Part shown: in pieces, positions 1-8,310 of the stretch
Numbering within the stretch: position 1 is the stretch's first letter
Layout: each line of letters starts with the position of its first letter
Assembly: GCA_020832495.1 (NCBI GenBank)
Contig: JAFIEP010000024.1
Span: 84,829-148,828, forward strand
DNA from: Acidimicrobiia bacterium
Lineage (GTDB): Bacteria > Actinomycetota > Acidimicrobiia > Acidimicrobiales > Acidimicrobilacustridaceae
Direction of reading: 5' to 3'
Length of the DNA stretch: 64,000 nt
Notes under the pieces: model-generated
The model's database searches: none
What the model was told of the DNA's origin: nothing
What the model saw: the letters and a program-made list of their open reading frames with translations, nothing else
Made by a program: the position numbers and the translations under genes

Positions 1-270
1 GATGTCGGCGAAGCGCCCGAACGCCACGTACACCCCGGCGGGCTGGCCGGCCAGCGGCGGCCGGGTGCCCGGCAGCGTCGGGGCGAATCCGGTGCCGGTG
101 ACGGTCACCGTGTCGCCGTCGGGATCGAGGTCGGCCACCTCGGACACGACGATGGCTGCGACGGGCGGGTCGACGGCCGCGGCGGACGGTGCCACCAGGG
201 CCAGCGCGCTGCACAGCACGCCGACGAGGGCGACGACCGCGCCAGAGCGGACGACGGGAGAGCGGTTCAT
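1..270 (-). CDS. Secreted protein, N-terminal part (runs off the window), last visible gene of the heme operon
   Basis: Ninety codons are visible and the reading frame is still open at the window edge. The ATG at 270 overlaps the hmuV stop as ATGA, so it is translated as part of the heme-transporter operon. The first 31 or so residues form a signal peptide (basic start, hydrophobic VVALVGVLCSALALV, then APSAAA). The mature part has the phrase DLDPDGDTVTVTGTGF followed by GVYVAFG. This matches the conserved core of the two repeated domains in the hmuT fusion protein at 2389-4866. The same domain on two products of one operon suggests a cell-surface heme-capture role like the HtaA proteins of Corynebacterium. 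That role is inference; the C-terminus is not visible. Confidence 0.75.
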   Translation of the reverse strand, partial: MNRSPVVRSGAVVALVGVLCSALALVAPSAAAVDPPVAAIVVSEVADLDPDGDTVTVTGTGFAPTLPGTRPPLAGQPAGVYVAFGRFADI

Positions 271-1193
271 GATCGGGGACCTCCATGACAGTGGGACAGG
301 GGACGGCAGGGCAGGACGAGCAGTTCGCCGGTGCGGGGGTGGGCCACCACCTCGAGGTCGTGGTGCCACACGCTGCTCAGCAGCGTCGAGTCCATGACCT
401 GCTCCGGCGTGCCGGAGGCCGCCACCCGCCCGGCGGCGAGGACCACCACCCGATCGGCCATGGCCGCCGCCATGGACAGGTCGTGCACCACGACGACCAC
501 GCCGCAGCCCGAGGCGGCCTGCGACGTCACGACGTCGAGCACGAGTTCCTGGTGGTGGACGTCGAGCGCAGCAGTGGGTTCGTCGAGCAGCAGCAGTTGC
601 GTCCGCTGCGCCAGCACCCGGGCCAACGCCACCCGGGCCCGCTCCCCACCCGACAGGGTGAGCACCGAGCGGTTCGCCAGGTGGTCGACCTCGGCCAACG
701 CCATGGCCGACGCCACCGCAGGGTCGTCGTCCGCCGCGGCGGGGGTGCGAGCCCACGGGGCCCGACCCATGCGCACCACGTCGGCCACGGTGAACCCGAA
801 CGACACCGCGGCGTGCTGGGGCAGCACCGCCCGCCGGCGTGCCACGTCCAGGGCGTCGCACGCCCCGAGCGGCCGTCCGCCGACGGTCACCTCACCTTCG
901 GCGAGAGGGAGGTCCCCCGACAGGGCGGCCAGCAGCGACGACTTGCCGGCGCCGTTGGGGCCGACGAGGGCCACCACCTCCCCGGCGCGCACCACCAGGT
1001 CGGCGTCGGTGAGCACCCGGTGCCCTCCCTGGTCGACGGCCACGGCGGCAGCGTCGAGAAGGACCGTACCGGCAGGCAGTACCTCGGGCAGCGCCGACGC
1101 TCGACCCTGCGCCGCCGACACGGTTCGCCGCAGCCGGTGGCGCAGCGACGCGGAGCCGACGGGCGAGGCGGCGGGCGAGGCGGCGGCGCTCAT
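267..1193 (-). CDS. hmuV: Heme ABC transporter ATP-binding protein HmuV
   Basis: 308 residues. This is the cytoplasmic ATPase of a heme or siderophore importer (FecE/BtuD class). Walker A GPNGAGKSSLLAAL, signature LSGGERARVALARVLA and Walker B LLLLDEPTAALD are all intact, and the end has the usual switch-histidine region VVVVHDLS. The ATG at 1193 was chosen because it overlaps the hmuU stop as ATGA; an upstream start at 1235 would overlap hmuU by 46 bases. The alanine- and arginine-rich first 45 residues precede the ABC domain and are longer than usual. It is co-translated with hmuU and with the secreted protein that follows. Heme rather than siderophore as substrate is inferred from the HmuT-like partner and the DUF2470 neighbour. 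Confidence 0.88.
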   Translation of the reverse strand: MSAAASPAASPVGSASLRHRLRRTVSAAQGRASALPEVLPAGTVLLDAAAVAVDQGGHRVLTDADLVVRAGEVVALVGPNGAGKSSLLAALSGDLPLAEGEVTVGGRPLGACDALDVARRRAVLPQHAAVSFGFTVADVVRMGRAPWARTPAAADDDPAVASAMALAEVDHLANRSVLTLSGGERARVALARVLAQRTQLLLLDEPTAALDVHHQELVLDVVTSQAASGCGVVVVVHDLSMAAAMADRVVVLAAGRVAASGTPEQVMDSTLLSSVWHHDLEVVAHPRTGELLVLPCRPLSHCHGGPRS

Positions 1194-2392
1194 GCCCACC
1201 CTCCTTGGCGGGCCCGCGTGCGGCGGATCTGCCACAGGAAGAACGGGCTGCCCACCAGGGCGGTGAGCACCCCGAGGGGGATCTCCGAGGGGGCCACCAC
1301 GGTGCGGGCCACCAGGTCGGCCACCACCACGACCACCGCACCGGCCAGCGCCGAGGCCGGGACCACCAGACGATGGGTGGGCCCGCCCACCATGCGCACC
1401 AGGTGGGGCACCACCAAGCCCACGAACAGCACCATGCCCGACATGGCCACCGCTGCGGCGGTGAGCACCGCCACCAACGCCAACATCGCCACCCGCAGCC
1501 GCTCCACGTCGACGCCCAGGTGGTGGGCGGGCCGTTCACCGAGGGCCAACAGGTCGAGCCGGGGGGCCCAGCGCCACGCCGCCGCCACACCCACCAGCGC
1601 CAGCGGTCCGACCACCGCCACCTTCTCCCAGGTGGCCGCCGCCACCGACCCGAGCGTCCAGAAGGTGATGCTGCGCAGCTCGGCATCGGTCGACAGGTAG
1701 GTGAACAGCCCGATGACGGCGCCCACCAGCGCGTTGACCGCAATGCCGGTCAGCACCAGGGTGATGACCTCGGTGCGACCGGCGTGGCGGGCGGTGGCGT
1801 ACACCACCAACACGGTGACCAGACCGCCGACGAAGGCGGCCACCGCCAGGCTCCATGAGCCGGCTACCGCCACGCCGAGCACGATCTGCACGACGGCGCC
1901 GAGCACCGCGCCCGCCGACACCCCGATGATGCCGGGTTCGGCCAACGGGTTGGCGAACGTGCCCTGCAGCACCGCCCCGGCACAACCGAGCGCTGCGCCG
2001 ACGATCACGGCCAGCGCCACGCGGGGGAAGCGGATCTCCCACAGCACCGAGTCGGCCAGCGGGTCGGCGCCGGTGCCGCTCAGCGCACCGAGTCGTCGTC
2101 CGAGCGAGCCGAGCACCTCGAGGGGCGCCACCGAGTAGGCGCCGGTGCCGGCCGCCACCACCGCCACGACCACCAGTGTGACCAGCAGCCCACCGAGCAG
2201 CAGCGACGCGGGAACCAACCGCGGTCCGGCGACCAGCACCGCCGCCGTCGGCGACGCCACCGGGCGATGTTCGTCATCGGGGCGCGGGGCGCGTTCGGCG
2301 CTCGTTCCGGCGGCGCGCGCTCCCTCGAGCGGCACGACGCGTGGGGCGGGATCGGCCGGCGGGGCCGCGGGGGCCTCGGTCACGTCGCTCAC
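1190..2392 (-). CDS. hmuU: Heme ABC transporter permease HmuU (FecCD family)
   Basis: 400 residues with about nine or ten hydrophobic segments. It carries the FecCD family phrases RFPRVALAVIVGAALGCAGA, NPLAEPGIIGVSAGA and FVGLVVPHLVR. The GTG at 2392 overlaps the hmuT stop (GTGA), and the gene ends in ATGA overlap with hmuV. Roughly the first 60 residues are a Pro/Ala-rich cytoplasmic tail before the first membrane helix. It would form the membrane channel through which substrate delivered by HmuT enters, powered by HmuV. FecCD permeases for heme, cobalamin and siderophores are hard to tell apart by sequence, so the substrate comes from context. Confidence 0.87.
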   Translation of the reverse strand: MSDVTEAPAAPPADPAPRVVPLEGARAAGTSAERAPRPDDEHRPVASPTAAVLVAGPRLVPASLLLGGLLVTLVVVAVVAAGTGAYSVAPLEVLGSLGRRLGALSGTGADPLADSVLWEIRFPRVALAVIVGAALGCAGAVLQGTFANPLAEPGIIGVSAGAVLGAVVQIVLGVAVAGSWSLAVAAFVGGLVTVLVVYATARHAGRTEVITLVLTGIAVNALVGAVIGLFTYLSTDAELRSITFWTLGSVAAATWEKVAVVGPLALVGVAAAWRWAPRLDLLALGERPAHHLGVDVERLRVAMLALVAVLTAAAVAMSGMVLFVGLVVPHLVRMVGGPTHRLVVPASALAGAVVVVVADLVARTVVAPSEIPLGVLTALVGSPFFLWQIRRTRARQGGWA

Positions 2393-4866
2393 GCCACCGG
2401 CTCCGCCACCCGCAGGCCGTCGGCGAGGAGGCGCAGCGCCTCGGGGGTGCGCGCCCCGAACCCGAACAGCAGCCCGTCCTCCACGGTGACCACCCGTCGG
2501 TGCATCCCGGCGGGGGTCTGGGCCACCCCGGCCACCTCCAGCAACCCGTCGACGCCGCCGACCGATTCCAACCCGGTGGTGGTCATGAGGATCACGTCGG
2601 GGGCGGCGGCCACCAGTGCTTCGCTGGTGAGGGGGGTGAAGGCCCGCTCCAGCCCCAACTCGACCCCGGCGTCGCGCCCGCCGGCGGCCTCGATCATCGA
2701 GTCGGTGCCCGCGCCCGGACCGCCGAGCAGGTACACGCCGGCCCGGCCCCGCAGGTAGAGGAAGGCCACCGTTGGGTGGTCGGCGTCCTCGACCTCGGCG
2801 GTCACCGCGGCGATCTCGGCTTCGACCTCGGCGGCGAGGGCGCGCCCAGCGTCGGGCACGCCCGCTGCTTCGGCGATGGTGGCGATGTGCTCGCCGACGC
2901 CGGCCACCGAGGTGGGGCGTTCGACGACCACCACCGGCACACCCACGTTGCGCAGGTGGTCGACGGCCTCGGGCGGACCGGTGTCGGTGTCGGCCAGCAC
3001 GAGGGTGGGCCGCAACGATAGCACCGACTCGGCGGACACGTCGTGCGCCCGGGTGACGAGCGGCAGGTCCGCCACCTCGTCGAAGGTGGCCGAGATGTCT
3101 CGGGCCACCACCGACTCGCCCAGGCCGAGGGCGAACAGGATCTCGGAGATGGAGCCCTGCAAGGGGACGATCCGCGAGGTGTCGGTGACCGTGACCCGGC
3201 GGCCGTCGGCGGAGGTGACGGTGACCGGCAGGACGGCGACGCCGGCCGCCTCGGCGGTGGGCACGGTGGAAGGGCGCTGAGCACCGGCGCCGGCCGGGTC
3301 CGAGGTGGTGTCGGTGGTGGCACTGCTGGCGGCCACGGTGTCGTCCACCTCATCGACCGCACAGCCGACGATGCCGGCGGCGAGAGCCACCACGACCAGC
3401 ACCACCGCTGCGGTGGCGGGGACCGACCGCCGTCGACGCAGGGCCACGACCACGGCCGCGGCGGCGAGCACGATCCCGCCGAGGGCCAGCCACCCCCACG
3501 GGCCACCGCTGCGGGGGGCGTCGGCCACGGTCGACAGCGCCGCCGGATCCGATACTGACGCCGCCTCACTGTCGTCGTCGCCGTCCTCATCGACACCAGC
3601 GGGGTCGGCCGCCGGGCCCTCGGCGGCAAACTCGACGGGCAGGGCCAGGTCACCCGAGCGGTCACCCGTTCGGGTGTCGTCGAAGCGGGCGACCACCGCG
3701 CAGCGCTGCACCCGACAGTCGGTGTCGGCGTCGATGATCGCCTCGACCACCAGGGTGAGGGCGAAGGCGCCATCGGCGTCGAGTGGCTGCGCCAGGTCCT
3801 CTCCCCCCTCTGGCGGATCGTTCGTCAGCCACGCCGACCGTCCCCCGCCCGCCGCACACGGACCGGGAGCGGCGACGGCATCCTCGTCGTCCGCCAGGGC
3901 GCACAGCGACAGGTAGTAGCCGGCTGAGGGATCGAATCCCGCGCCGGTGACGCGCAGCTCGGTCCCGTCGGGGTCGAGCTCCGCGTGGTCGGACACCTCA
4001 AGCCGCCGGGTGCCGTCGCTCACCGATCGACCGTCGGCGCTCACCGTCGCCGTCGGGGCCTGCGGGGGCGCCTCGGTGGTCGGTGGCGGGGGCACGGTGA
4101 CCGCCGGCGCATCGGTGGCCGGAGGGGCCACCCCTGGCTGCTCACCCGGACCCGGCGCCGGCGCGGCGGGTCCGCCGATGGCGGGGCCGCTCGGGCCGGG
4201 GGCAGGGGCGCCGTTGGGCGGTGGGGATGCGCCGCCGGTGGGATCGGTGCGGAACGTCACCGGCAGGAACAGGTCCTGAGAACGGTCAGCAGTACGGACG
4301 TGGTCATTGCGGGTGACGAGCGCACACCGCAGGTGACGACAGTCGAGCCCCGGAGCGATCTCCGCTCGCACGGTGAAGCTGGTGGAGAACGAGCCGCCCG
4401 GGCCGTAGGGCTGGGCCAGGCCGATGCCGTAGTCGGGTGGGTTGGAGGAGATCCACTGCGAGGCGCCAGCGGCACCTTCGATGTCGACGCCGCCACCGCA
4501 CGGCGTGGGGACGTGGTGCGCCGGCGGCACGACGCACAACGCCACGTAGACGCCCTTGGCGGCGTCGTAGCCCGAGCCGGCCACCGCCACCGTGGCCCCA
4601 CCAGGCTCGAGGCCGACGACCTGCGAGGCGGTGAGCGTGCGCTGCCCGTCGGTCACCGTCCGTCCGTCAGCCGAGAGCGAGGTGGCCGGCGCCCGGGTGG
4701 GGTCCGTCCGCCCGGCCACCGACTCGGCGGATGCAGCGGTTGCAGCCGCCGCCGACGCCGACGCCGACGTCGCAGCCAAGGGCGCCGGTGCCACACCGAC
4801 CGTCAGCCCCACGACGAGTGTGGTCAGCAACCATCGCCATGCACCACTGATTCGTGTTGCCGTCAC
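2389..4866 (-). CDS. hmuT: Fusion of a twin-domain surface protein with heme-binding lipoprotein HmuT
   Basis: 825 residues, more than twice a normal HmuT. Order: signal peptide (about 1-45); domain A (63-207); Pro/Gly linker (208-272); domain B (273-414), a repeat of A; acidic linker; membrane helix (457-476) followed by RRRR (477-480); a second hydrophobic stretch (483-501) ending in AAGIVGC, a lipobox with Cys502; then a complete HmuT/FepB-like binding protein (about 545-825) opening with RIVPLQGSISEILFALG. Domains A and B each hold four cysteines in the same layout (111, 123, 176, 181 and 322, 337, 384, 389). The layout recalls the neocarzinostatin-type Ig fold, which is only a suggestion. 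The GTG at 4866 has no Shine-Dalgarno sequence and sits just after a promoter, so the gene looks leaderless. It probably supplies both surface capture and delivery of heme to HmuUV. Confidence 0.82.
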   Translation of the reverse strand: MTATRISGAWRWLLTTLVVGLTVGVAPAPLAATSASASAAAATAASAESVAGRTDPTRAPATSLSADGRTVTDGQRTLTASQVVGLEPGGATVAVAGSGYDAAKGVYVALCVVPPAHHVPTPCGGGVDIEGAAGASQWISSNPPDYGIGLAQPYGPGGSFSTSFTVRAEIAPGLDCRHLRCALVTRNDHVRTADRSQDLFLPVTFRTDPTGGASPPPNGAPAPGPSGPAIGGPAAPAPGPGEQPGVAPPATDAPAVTVPPPPTTEAPPQAPTATVSADGRSVSDGTRRLEVSDHAELDPDGTELRVTGAGFDPSAGYYLSLCALADDEDAVAAPGPCAAGGGRSAWLTNDPPEGGEDLAQPLDADGAFALTLVVEAIIDADTDCRVQRCAVVARFDDTRTGDRSGDLALPVEFAAEGPAADPAGVDEDGDDDSEAASVSDPAALSTVADAPRSGGPWGWLALGGIVLAAAAVVVALRRRRSVPATAAVVLVVVALAAGIVGCAVDEVDDTVAASSATTDTTSDPAGAGAQRPSTVPTAEAAGVAVLPVTVTSADGRRVTVTDTSRIVPLQGSISEILFALGLGESVVARDISATFDEVADLPLVTRAHDVSAESVLSLRPTLVLADTDTGPPEAVDHLRNVGVPVVVVERPTSVAGVGEHIATIAEAAGVPDAGRALAAEVEAEIAAVTAEVEDADHPTVAFLYLRGRAGVYLLGGPGAGTDSMIEAAGGRDAGVELGLERAFTPLTSEALVAAAPDVILMTTTGLESVGGVDGLLEVAGVAQTPAGMHRRVVTVEDGLLFGFGARTPEALRLLADGLRVAEPVA

Positions 4867-4904
4867 GACGTGTTAGGTAAGCCTACTTCCGACCAGCTTG
4901 TCAA
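4867..4904 (-). promoter_or_regulatory. Promoter of the hmu operon with overlapping IdeR/DtxR-type iron box
   Basis: On the minus strand a perfect -35 TTGACA lies at 4904-4899. After 18 bases comes a -10-like TTACCT (4880-4875), and the GTG start follows 8 bases later. Read on the plus strand, 4873-4891 matches the IdeR/DtxR consensus at its first 13 positions (TTAGGTAAGCCTA) and drifts in the distal half. The box covers the -10, so iron-loaded repressor would block polymerase. Operon induction in low iron is therefore expected (inference). Confidence 0.7.
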
Positions 4905-4963
4905 CCTTTCGTCCTGAGGTCATGCTGGAGCGGTCCCACCGGCACGCATCGGGAGCCTCCGCC

Positions 4964-5272
4964 ATGTCCTCCACCCCGCCGTTCACCGCCGATGTCGTCG
5001 AGGCCGTGATCCGGCACATGAACGACGACCATGCAGCGGACACCCTCGACATCTGTCGCACCCTCGGCGGACTGCCGACGGCGACGGCCGCCCGGGTGAC
5101 GGGGCTCGACCCGACCGGGATGACCGTCGAGGCGACACTCGTCGACGGGACCACCGAGGTGACGGTCCCCTGGGACGAGGTGCCGGCGGACCGCCGCGCC
5201 ATCCGCACCGAGGTGGTGCGGATGACCGAGCAGGCCCGGGCCACCCTCAGCAGCCAGTCGCCACCCGGCTGA
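4964..5272 (+). CDS. DUF2470 domain protein, heme-utilisation associated
   Basis: 102 residues. The sequence VIRHMNDDHAADTLDICRTLGG and the later ARVTGLDPTGMTVEA are typical of DUF2470, the domain found at the C-terminus of HugZ-type heme-degrading enzymes and as short stand-alone proteins. The ATG at 4964 follows GGGAG at 4951-4955; in-frame starts further upstream would run into the hmuT promoter. It diverges from hmuT across fewer than 100 bases that contain the iron box, so co-regulation is plausible. It lacks the flavin-binding split-barrel of full HugZ, so it is unlikely to degrade heme alone. A heme-handling accessory role is inference. Confidence 0.72.
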   Translation: MSSTPPFTADVVEAVIRHMNDDHAADTLDICRTLGGLPTATAARVTGLDPTGMTVEATLVDGTTEVTVPWDEVPADRRAIRTEVVRMTEQARATLSSQSPPG

Positions 5273-5279
5273 CGCCGGG
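5264..5279. terminator. Short GC hairpin between convergent genes
   Basis: CCCGGC and GCCGGG pair perfectly around the loop TGAC, which contains the stop codon of the DUF2470 gene. It lies between two convergent genes and could terminate both. There is no T-tract, so the assignment is tentative. Confidence 0.35.
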
Positions 5280-5280
5280 C

Positions 5281-5964
5281 TCAGGGGCAGCGCCCGGCCA
5301 CCACCAGGTGGTGATCGTCGAGCAGCGACACCTCGAGCCAGTCACCCAGCCCGGCAACGCCGAGCTGGTGGCGCACCTCGTCGGGGCGGAAGGCAGCGTG
5401 CAGCGACGCCCGGAAGTCCTCCACCAGCACCTCGGGCTCGCCGGTGGCCTCTGCGGCCACGATGGCGTCCACCGCTGCGGACGAGTCAGGTCGGGCCAGG
5501 TCGGCCACGAACACCACCGTGCCCGGCGCGGCAGTGGCGGCAACGGTCGACCACAGCACCTGGGGCTCGTGGAGGTGGTGGAGCAGGCTGTTGCTGGTCA
5601 CCAGCGACCACCGGCCGGCGAGCACGGCAGGGTCGACGGGCAGCAGCAGTTCACGCAGCACCACGCGTCCGCTGAGCTGCTCGCCTTCGAGGCGCCGGTG
5701 TCCCTCGGCCAACATGGCCGACGAGCCGTCCACCCCGACGAACTCGGCCGTCGGCAGTGCGCGGGCCAGCCGCACGAGCACGTCGGCCGGTCCACACCCC
5801 AGGTCCAGCACCCGCTGCGGATCGGCTGGCGCGGACAACTCGGGGAACCGAGCCAGCAGATCGTCGACGATGCGCTGGTGGGCGACGGCGAAATCGGCGG
5901 CGGCGTAGGCAGCGGCCTGCGCCGCGCCCTCCATCAGCTCCGGTTCGGGGGTGCGCTGCATCAC
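5281..5964 (-). CDS. Class I SAM-dependent methyltransferase
   Basis: 227 residues with a complete Rossmann methyltransferase core: motif I VLDLGCGPADVLVRLA (about 50-65), the acidic end of strand 2 in VGVDGSSAMLAEG, and a motif IV region SLVTSNSLLHHLHEP. The GTG at 5964 overlaps the stop of the upstream MFS gene (GTGA); an ATG one codon later is an alternative. The substrate cannot be read from the sequence. Translation coupled to the transporter suggests that the two act on the same small molecule. Confidence 0.82.
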   Translation of the reverse strand: MMQRTPEPELMEGAAQAAAYAAADFAVAHQRIVDDLLARFPELSAPADPQRVLDLGCGPADVLVRLARALPTAEFVGVDGSSAMLAEGHRRLEGEQLSGRVVLRELLLPVDPAVLAGRWSLVTSNSLLHHLHEPQVLWSTVAATAAPGTVVFVADLARPDSSAAVDAIVAAEATGEPEVLVEDFRASLHAAFRPDEVRHQLGVAGLGDWLEVSLLDDHHLVVAGRCP

Positions 5965-7298
5965 GACAGTCTGGCCGCGCTGAGCGGGGCATCACCGCGG
6001 CCGGGCAACACCACCAGCGCGGCGAGCGCCAGGAGTGCGGAGAGGGTCACGAAAGCCAGCACGCCCGCGGTGTAGGCGCCGGTGACGTCGTTGCCCACCG
6101 ACAACAGCAACGGCCCGACGGCCGAGCCGGCCACGGCGGCGCCGAGGACGATGCCGCGCAGTTCCCCGATCTGTTCAGTGCCGAACCAACGAGGCAGCAC
6201 GGTGCCCTCCATGGTGCGCAAGGCGCTGCCCGACCCACCCAGCACGATGCCGTAGACAGCGGCGCTCACCACCCCGTCGACCGCCAGCAGCACCACACCG
6301 GCACCGCCGAGCCCGGCAGTGGCGGCGGCGAACAGCCAGCGGGGCGCCAGACGGTCGGCCAGGCGACCCACCACGATGGCCGCCGTGGCCGTGGCCACCG
6401 TCTGGGGGAGGAAGTTGGCGGCGGCCTGCACCTCGGTGAGACCCCGCTCGGTGAGGAGCGTGATCTGGTGGAAGATGAGCGCCGTGCCGAAGGTTGCGGC
6501 CAGGGTGGTGGCCGCCGTCACCACCCAGAAGCGTCCGGTACGCAGGGCCAACGTCACGCTCTCGCCGCGCACACGCCGGCGCCGCAGTCGGTACCACGCG
6601 CCGGTGGTCGGCTCAGGTGTCACCCCAGCGGGCTCGGGCGTCACGGCCGGGGCAGCGTCGCTCGACCCAGCCGCCGACGGCGGCGGTGCGCTGCGGGGAC
6701 GGTCCCTCGCCACGAACAGTCCGATGGGCACCACCACCACGGCCACCACCGCACCCAGCACCACCCAGGCCCAGCGCCAGCCGACCTCGGTGATGATGGC
6801 CGCCGAGGCGAGCGGCACCAACGACATGAGCCCACCCCCGACGGCGGCCAACAGCCCGAGCGCCGCCCCGCGGTGGCGGTCGAACCACACCGCCACGGTG
6901 GTGGTGGCCGTCAGCGTCAGCGCACCCTGGCCCAGCATGCGCGTGAAGGCGAAACCCACGGTGACCGTCACCAGCCCGGTGACCCCCGACATGGCCACCA
7001 GCACCGCAGCGAACCCGGCACCGAACCCGATGGTGCAGAACCGCAGGCCGCGGGTGTCGAGAAGGCGGCCGGCGAAGGGCATCGACAGCGCCCCCGTCGC
7101 CGTGCCCAGCAGGTAGGCCGTGGCCAGTTGCGACCGGCTCACGCCGAGGTCGGCCACGAAGTGCTCCACGAACACCGAGATGCCCACCGTCTGGCCGGGC
7201 GCGGTGAGCCCCATGGTGACCATGGCAGCGAGCAGGACGGGTCGGGCCGGGCGGGCCCAGACGCCGGTGTCGTCGACGGCGGTCGACGCGCCGGTCAC
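5961..7298 (-). CDS. MFS transporter
   Basis: 445 residues with about twelve membrane helices in two halves joined by a cytoplasmic linker rich in Pro, Ala and Glu (about 195-245). The first half has a typical helix 1-2 region, LLAAMVTMGLTAPGQTVGIS, and the helix 2-3 loop MPFAGRLLDTRGLRF, a variant of the MFS motif GxLaDrxGrr. The start GTG at 7298 overlaps the thioesterase stop (GTGA); the open frame continues 79 codons upstream but lies inside the thioesterase gene. It resembles the monocarboxylate-porter/oxalate-type MFS group. The substrate is unknown. It sits between a TesB-like thioesterase and a methyltransferase in one overlapping run. Confidence 0.83.
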   Translation of the reverse strand: MTGASTAVDDTGVWARPARPVLLAAMVTMGLTAPGQTVGISVFVEHFVADLGVSRSQLATAYLLGTATGALSMPFAGRLLDTRGLRFCTIGFGAGFAAVLVAMSGVTGLVTVTVGFAFTRMLGQGALTLTATTTVAVWFDRHRGAALGLLAAVGGGLMSLVPLASAAIITEVGWRWAWVVLGAVVAVVVVPIGLFVARDRPRSAPPPSAAGSSDAAPAVTPEPAGVTPEPTTGAWYRLRRRRVRGESVTLALRTGRFWVVTAATTLAATFGTALIFHQITLLTERGLTEVQAAANFLPQTVATATAAIVVGRLADRLAPRWLFAAATAGLGGAGVVLLAVDGVVSAAVYGIVLGGSGSALRTMEGTVLPRWFGTEQIGELRGIVLGAAVAGSAVGPLLLSVGNDVTGAYTAGVLAFVTLSALLALAALVVLPGRGDAPLSAARLS

Positions 7299-8230
7299 GA
7301 CGACGAGGAGCGCTTCGCCCAGGGCACCTGGGAGAGATCGACGCTGCGCATCGATGCGGTCTGGCTGGCGGTGGCCATGAGGTGACCATCCGCACTCCAG
7401 ATGTGTGCCGTGCCGTGGCCGTAGTCCCCAACGGCGAGGTGGGGCCGCAGGTCGATGAGCACCCACTCGCTGTCGATGAAACGGCCGATGCGGATCGAGT
7501 TGTCGAGGCTGGTGCCCAGAGCGAACGTGCGGCACGCAAAGGCCACCGACATGGGCACCATGTCGGCCATGTAGGCAGCCAACGCCGGTGTCACCGGCTG
7601 GCGGTCACGGCGGCGCAGCCACAGACACACCCGGCCCGGTCCGTCGTCGGGGTGGTCCACCACGGTGGCGGCCCGCATGTCAATGACCGCGCTGAAGCCG
7701 ACGTCGCGGGGCAGCGCCGGGATCGTCTCGGGGTCGAACCCCGCAGCACGGGCCATGCCCGAGAACGGGGTGGCCCACTCCTCGCCGTCGGTGGGCGGCT
7801 CCACGGTGGGGAACTGCTCGAACTCGCCGTTGAGACCGCCGTCGCGGTGGTGGCCGGTGGCGCCGAGCGAGGCGAACACCACCCCACCGTCGGCGTCGGT
7901 GCCGGTGACGCGCACCTGGTTGGTGCGCTTGCCCGGGGCGAGCACCTCGACGTGCACGTCGATGGTGGCCCCCTTCGACACGGTGGACACGAACTGGGTG
8001 GTGATCCACAGCGCCGGCCGGTCGGTGACCTGCTCGGCGGCGGCCACCGACACGGCAATGGCGGTGCCGCCGTAGAGGCGTGCGTCGAGGCGGGACAGCC
8101 GGTCCTCCACCACGAACCGGAAGCGGCCGTCACCTGGAGCGGCGACCAGGCCGAGGAACTCGGCGTCAGCCGCCCGGCGCCGGACGAGGTCCTCCGCAAT
8201 GGGCGAGGTGGATTCGGGCTCGGGCGTCAC
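7295..8230 (-). CDS. TesB-like acyl-CoA thioesterase (double hotdog)
   Basis: 311 residues made of two hotdog modules: YGGTAIAVSVAAAEQVTDRP with the strand HVEVLAPGKRTNQVRVT in the first, and DNSIRIGRF, SEWVLIDLRP and GHGTAHIWSADGHLMATASQ in the second. The last phrase is the characteristic end of the thioesterase II family. It hydrolyses acyl-CoA to free acid and CoA in the cytoplasm. The GTG at 8230 follows GGAG and is the first gene of the overlapping run thioesterase, MFS transporter, methyltransferase. Chain-length preference cannot be judged here. Confidence 0.82.
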   Translation of the reverse strand: MTPEPESTSPIAEDLVRRRAADAEFLGLVAAPGDGRFRFVVEDRLSRLDARLYGGTAIAVSVAAAEQVTDRPALWITTQFVSTVSKGATIDVHVEVLAPGKRTNQVRVTGTDADGGVVFASLGATGHHRDGGLNGEFEQFPTVEPPTDGEEWATPFSGMARAAGFDPETIPALPRDVGFSAVIDMRAATVVDHPDDGPGRVCLWLRRRDRQPVTPALAAYMADMVPMSVAFACRTFALGTSLDNSIRIGRFIDSEWVLIDLRPHLAVGDYGHGTAHIWSADGHLMATASQTASMRSVDLSQVPWAKRSSSS

Positions 8231-8310
8231 GGGGGCTCCAGGGAACGGGGATCGACGGGCTCAAGTCTGGCCCACGCCGGCCGCATCCGAGGACGACGAG
8301 CCGAAGGTCG

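Noticed and set aside
285..1700. Long plus-strand open frame of 471 codons over hmuV and hmuU
   Set aside because: It is antisense to two clear genes, its translation is Arg/His/Gly-rich without domains, and it exists because stop codons are rare at this GC content.
7299..7535. 79-codon N-terminal extension of the MFS gene
   Set aside because: It lies entirely inside the thioesterase gene and is His/Arg/Pro-rich; the GTGA overlap at 7298 gives the normal MFS start.
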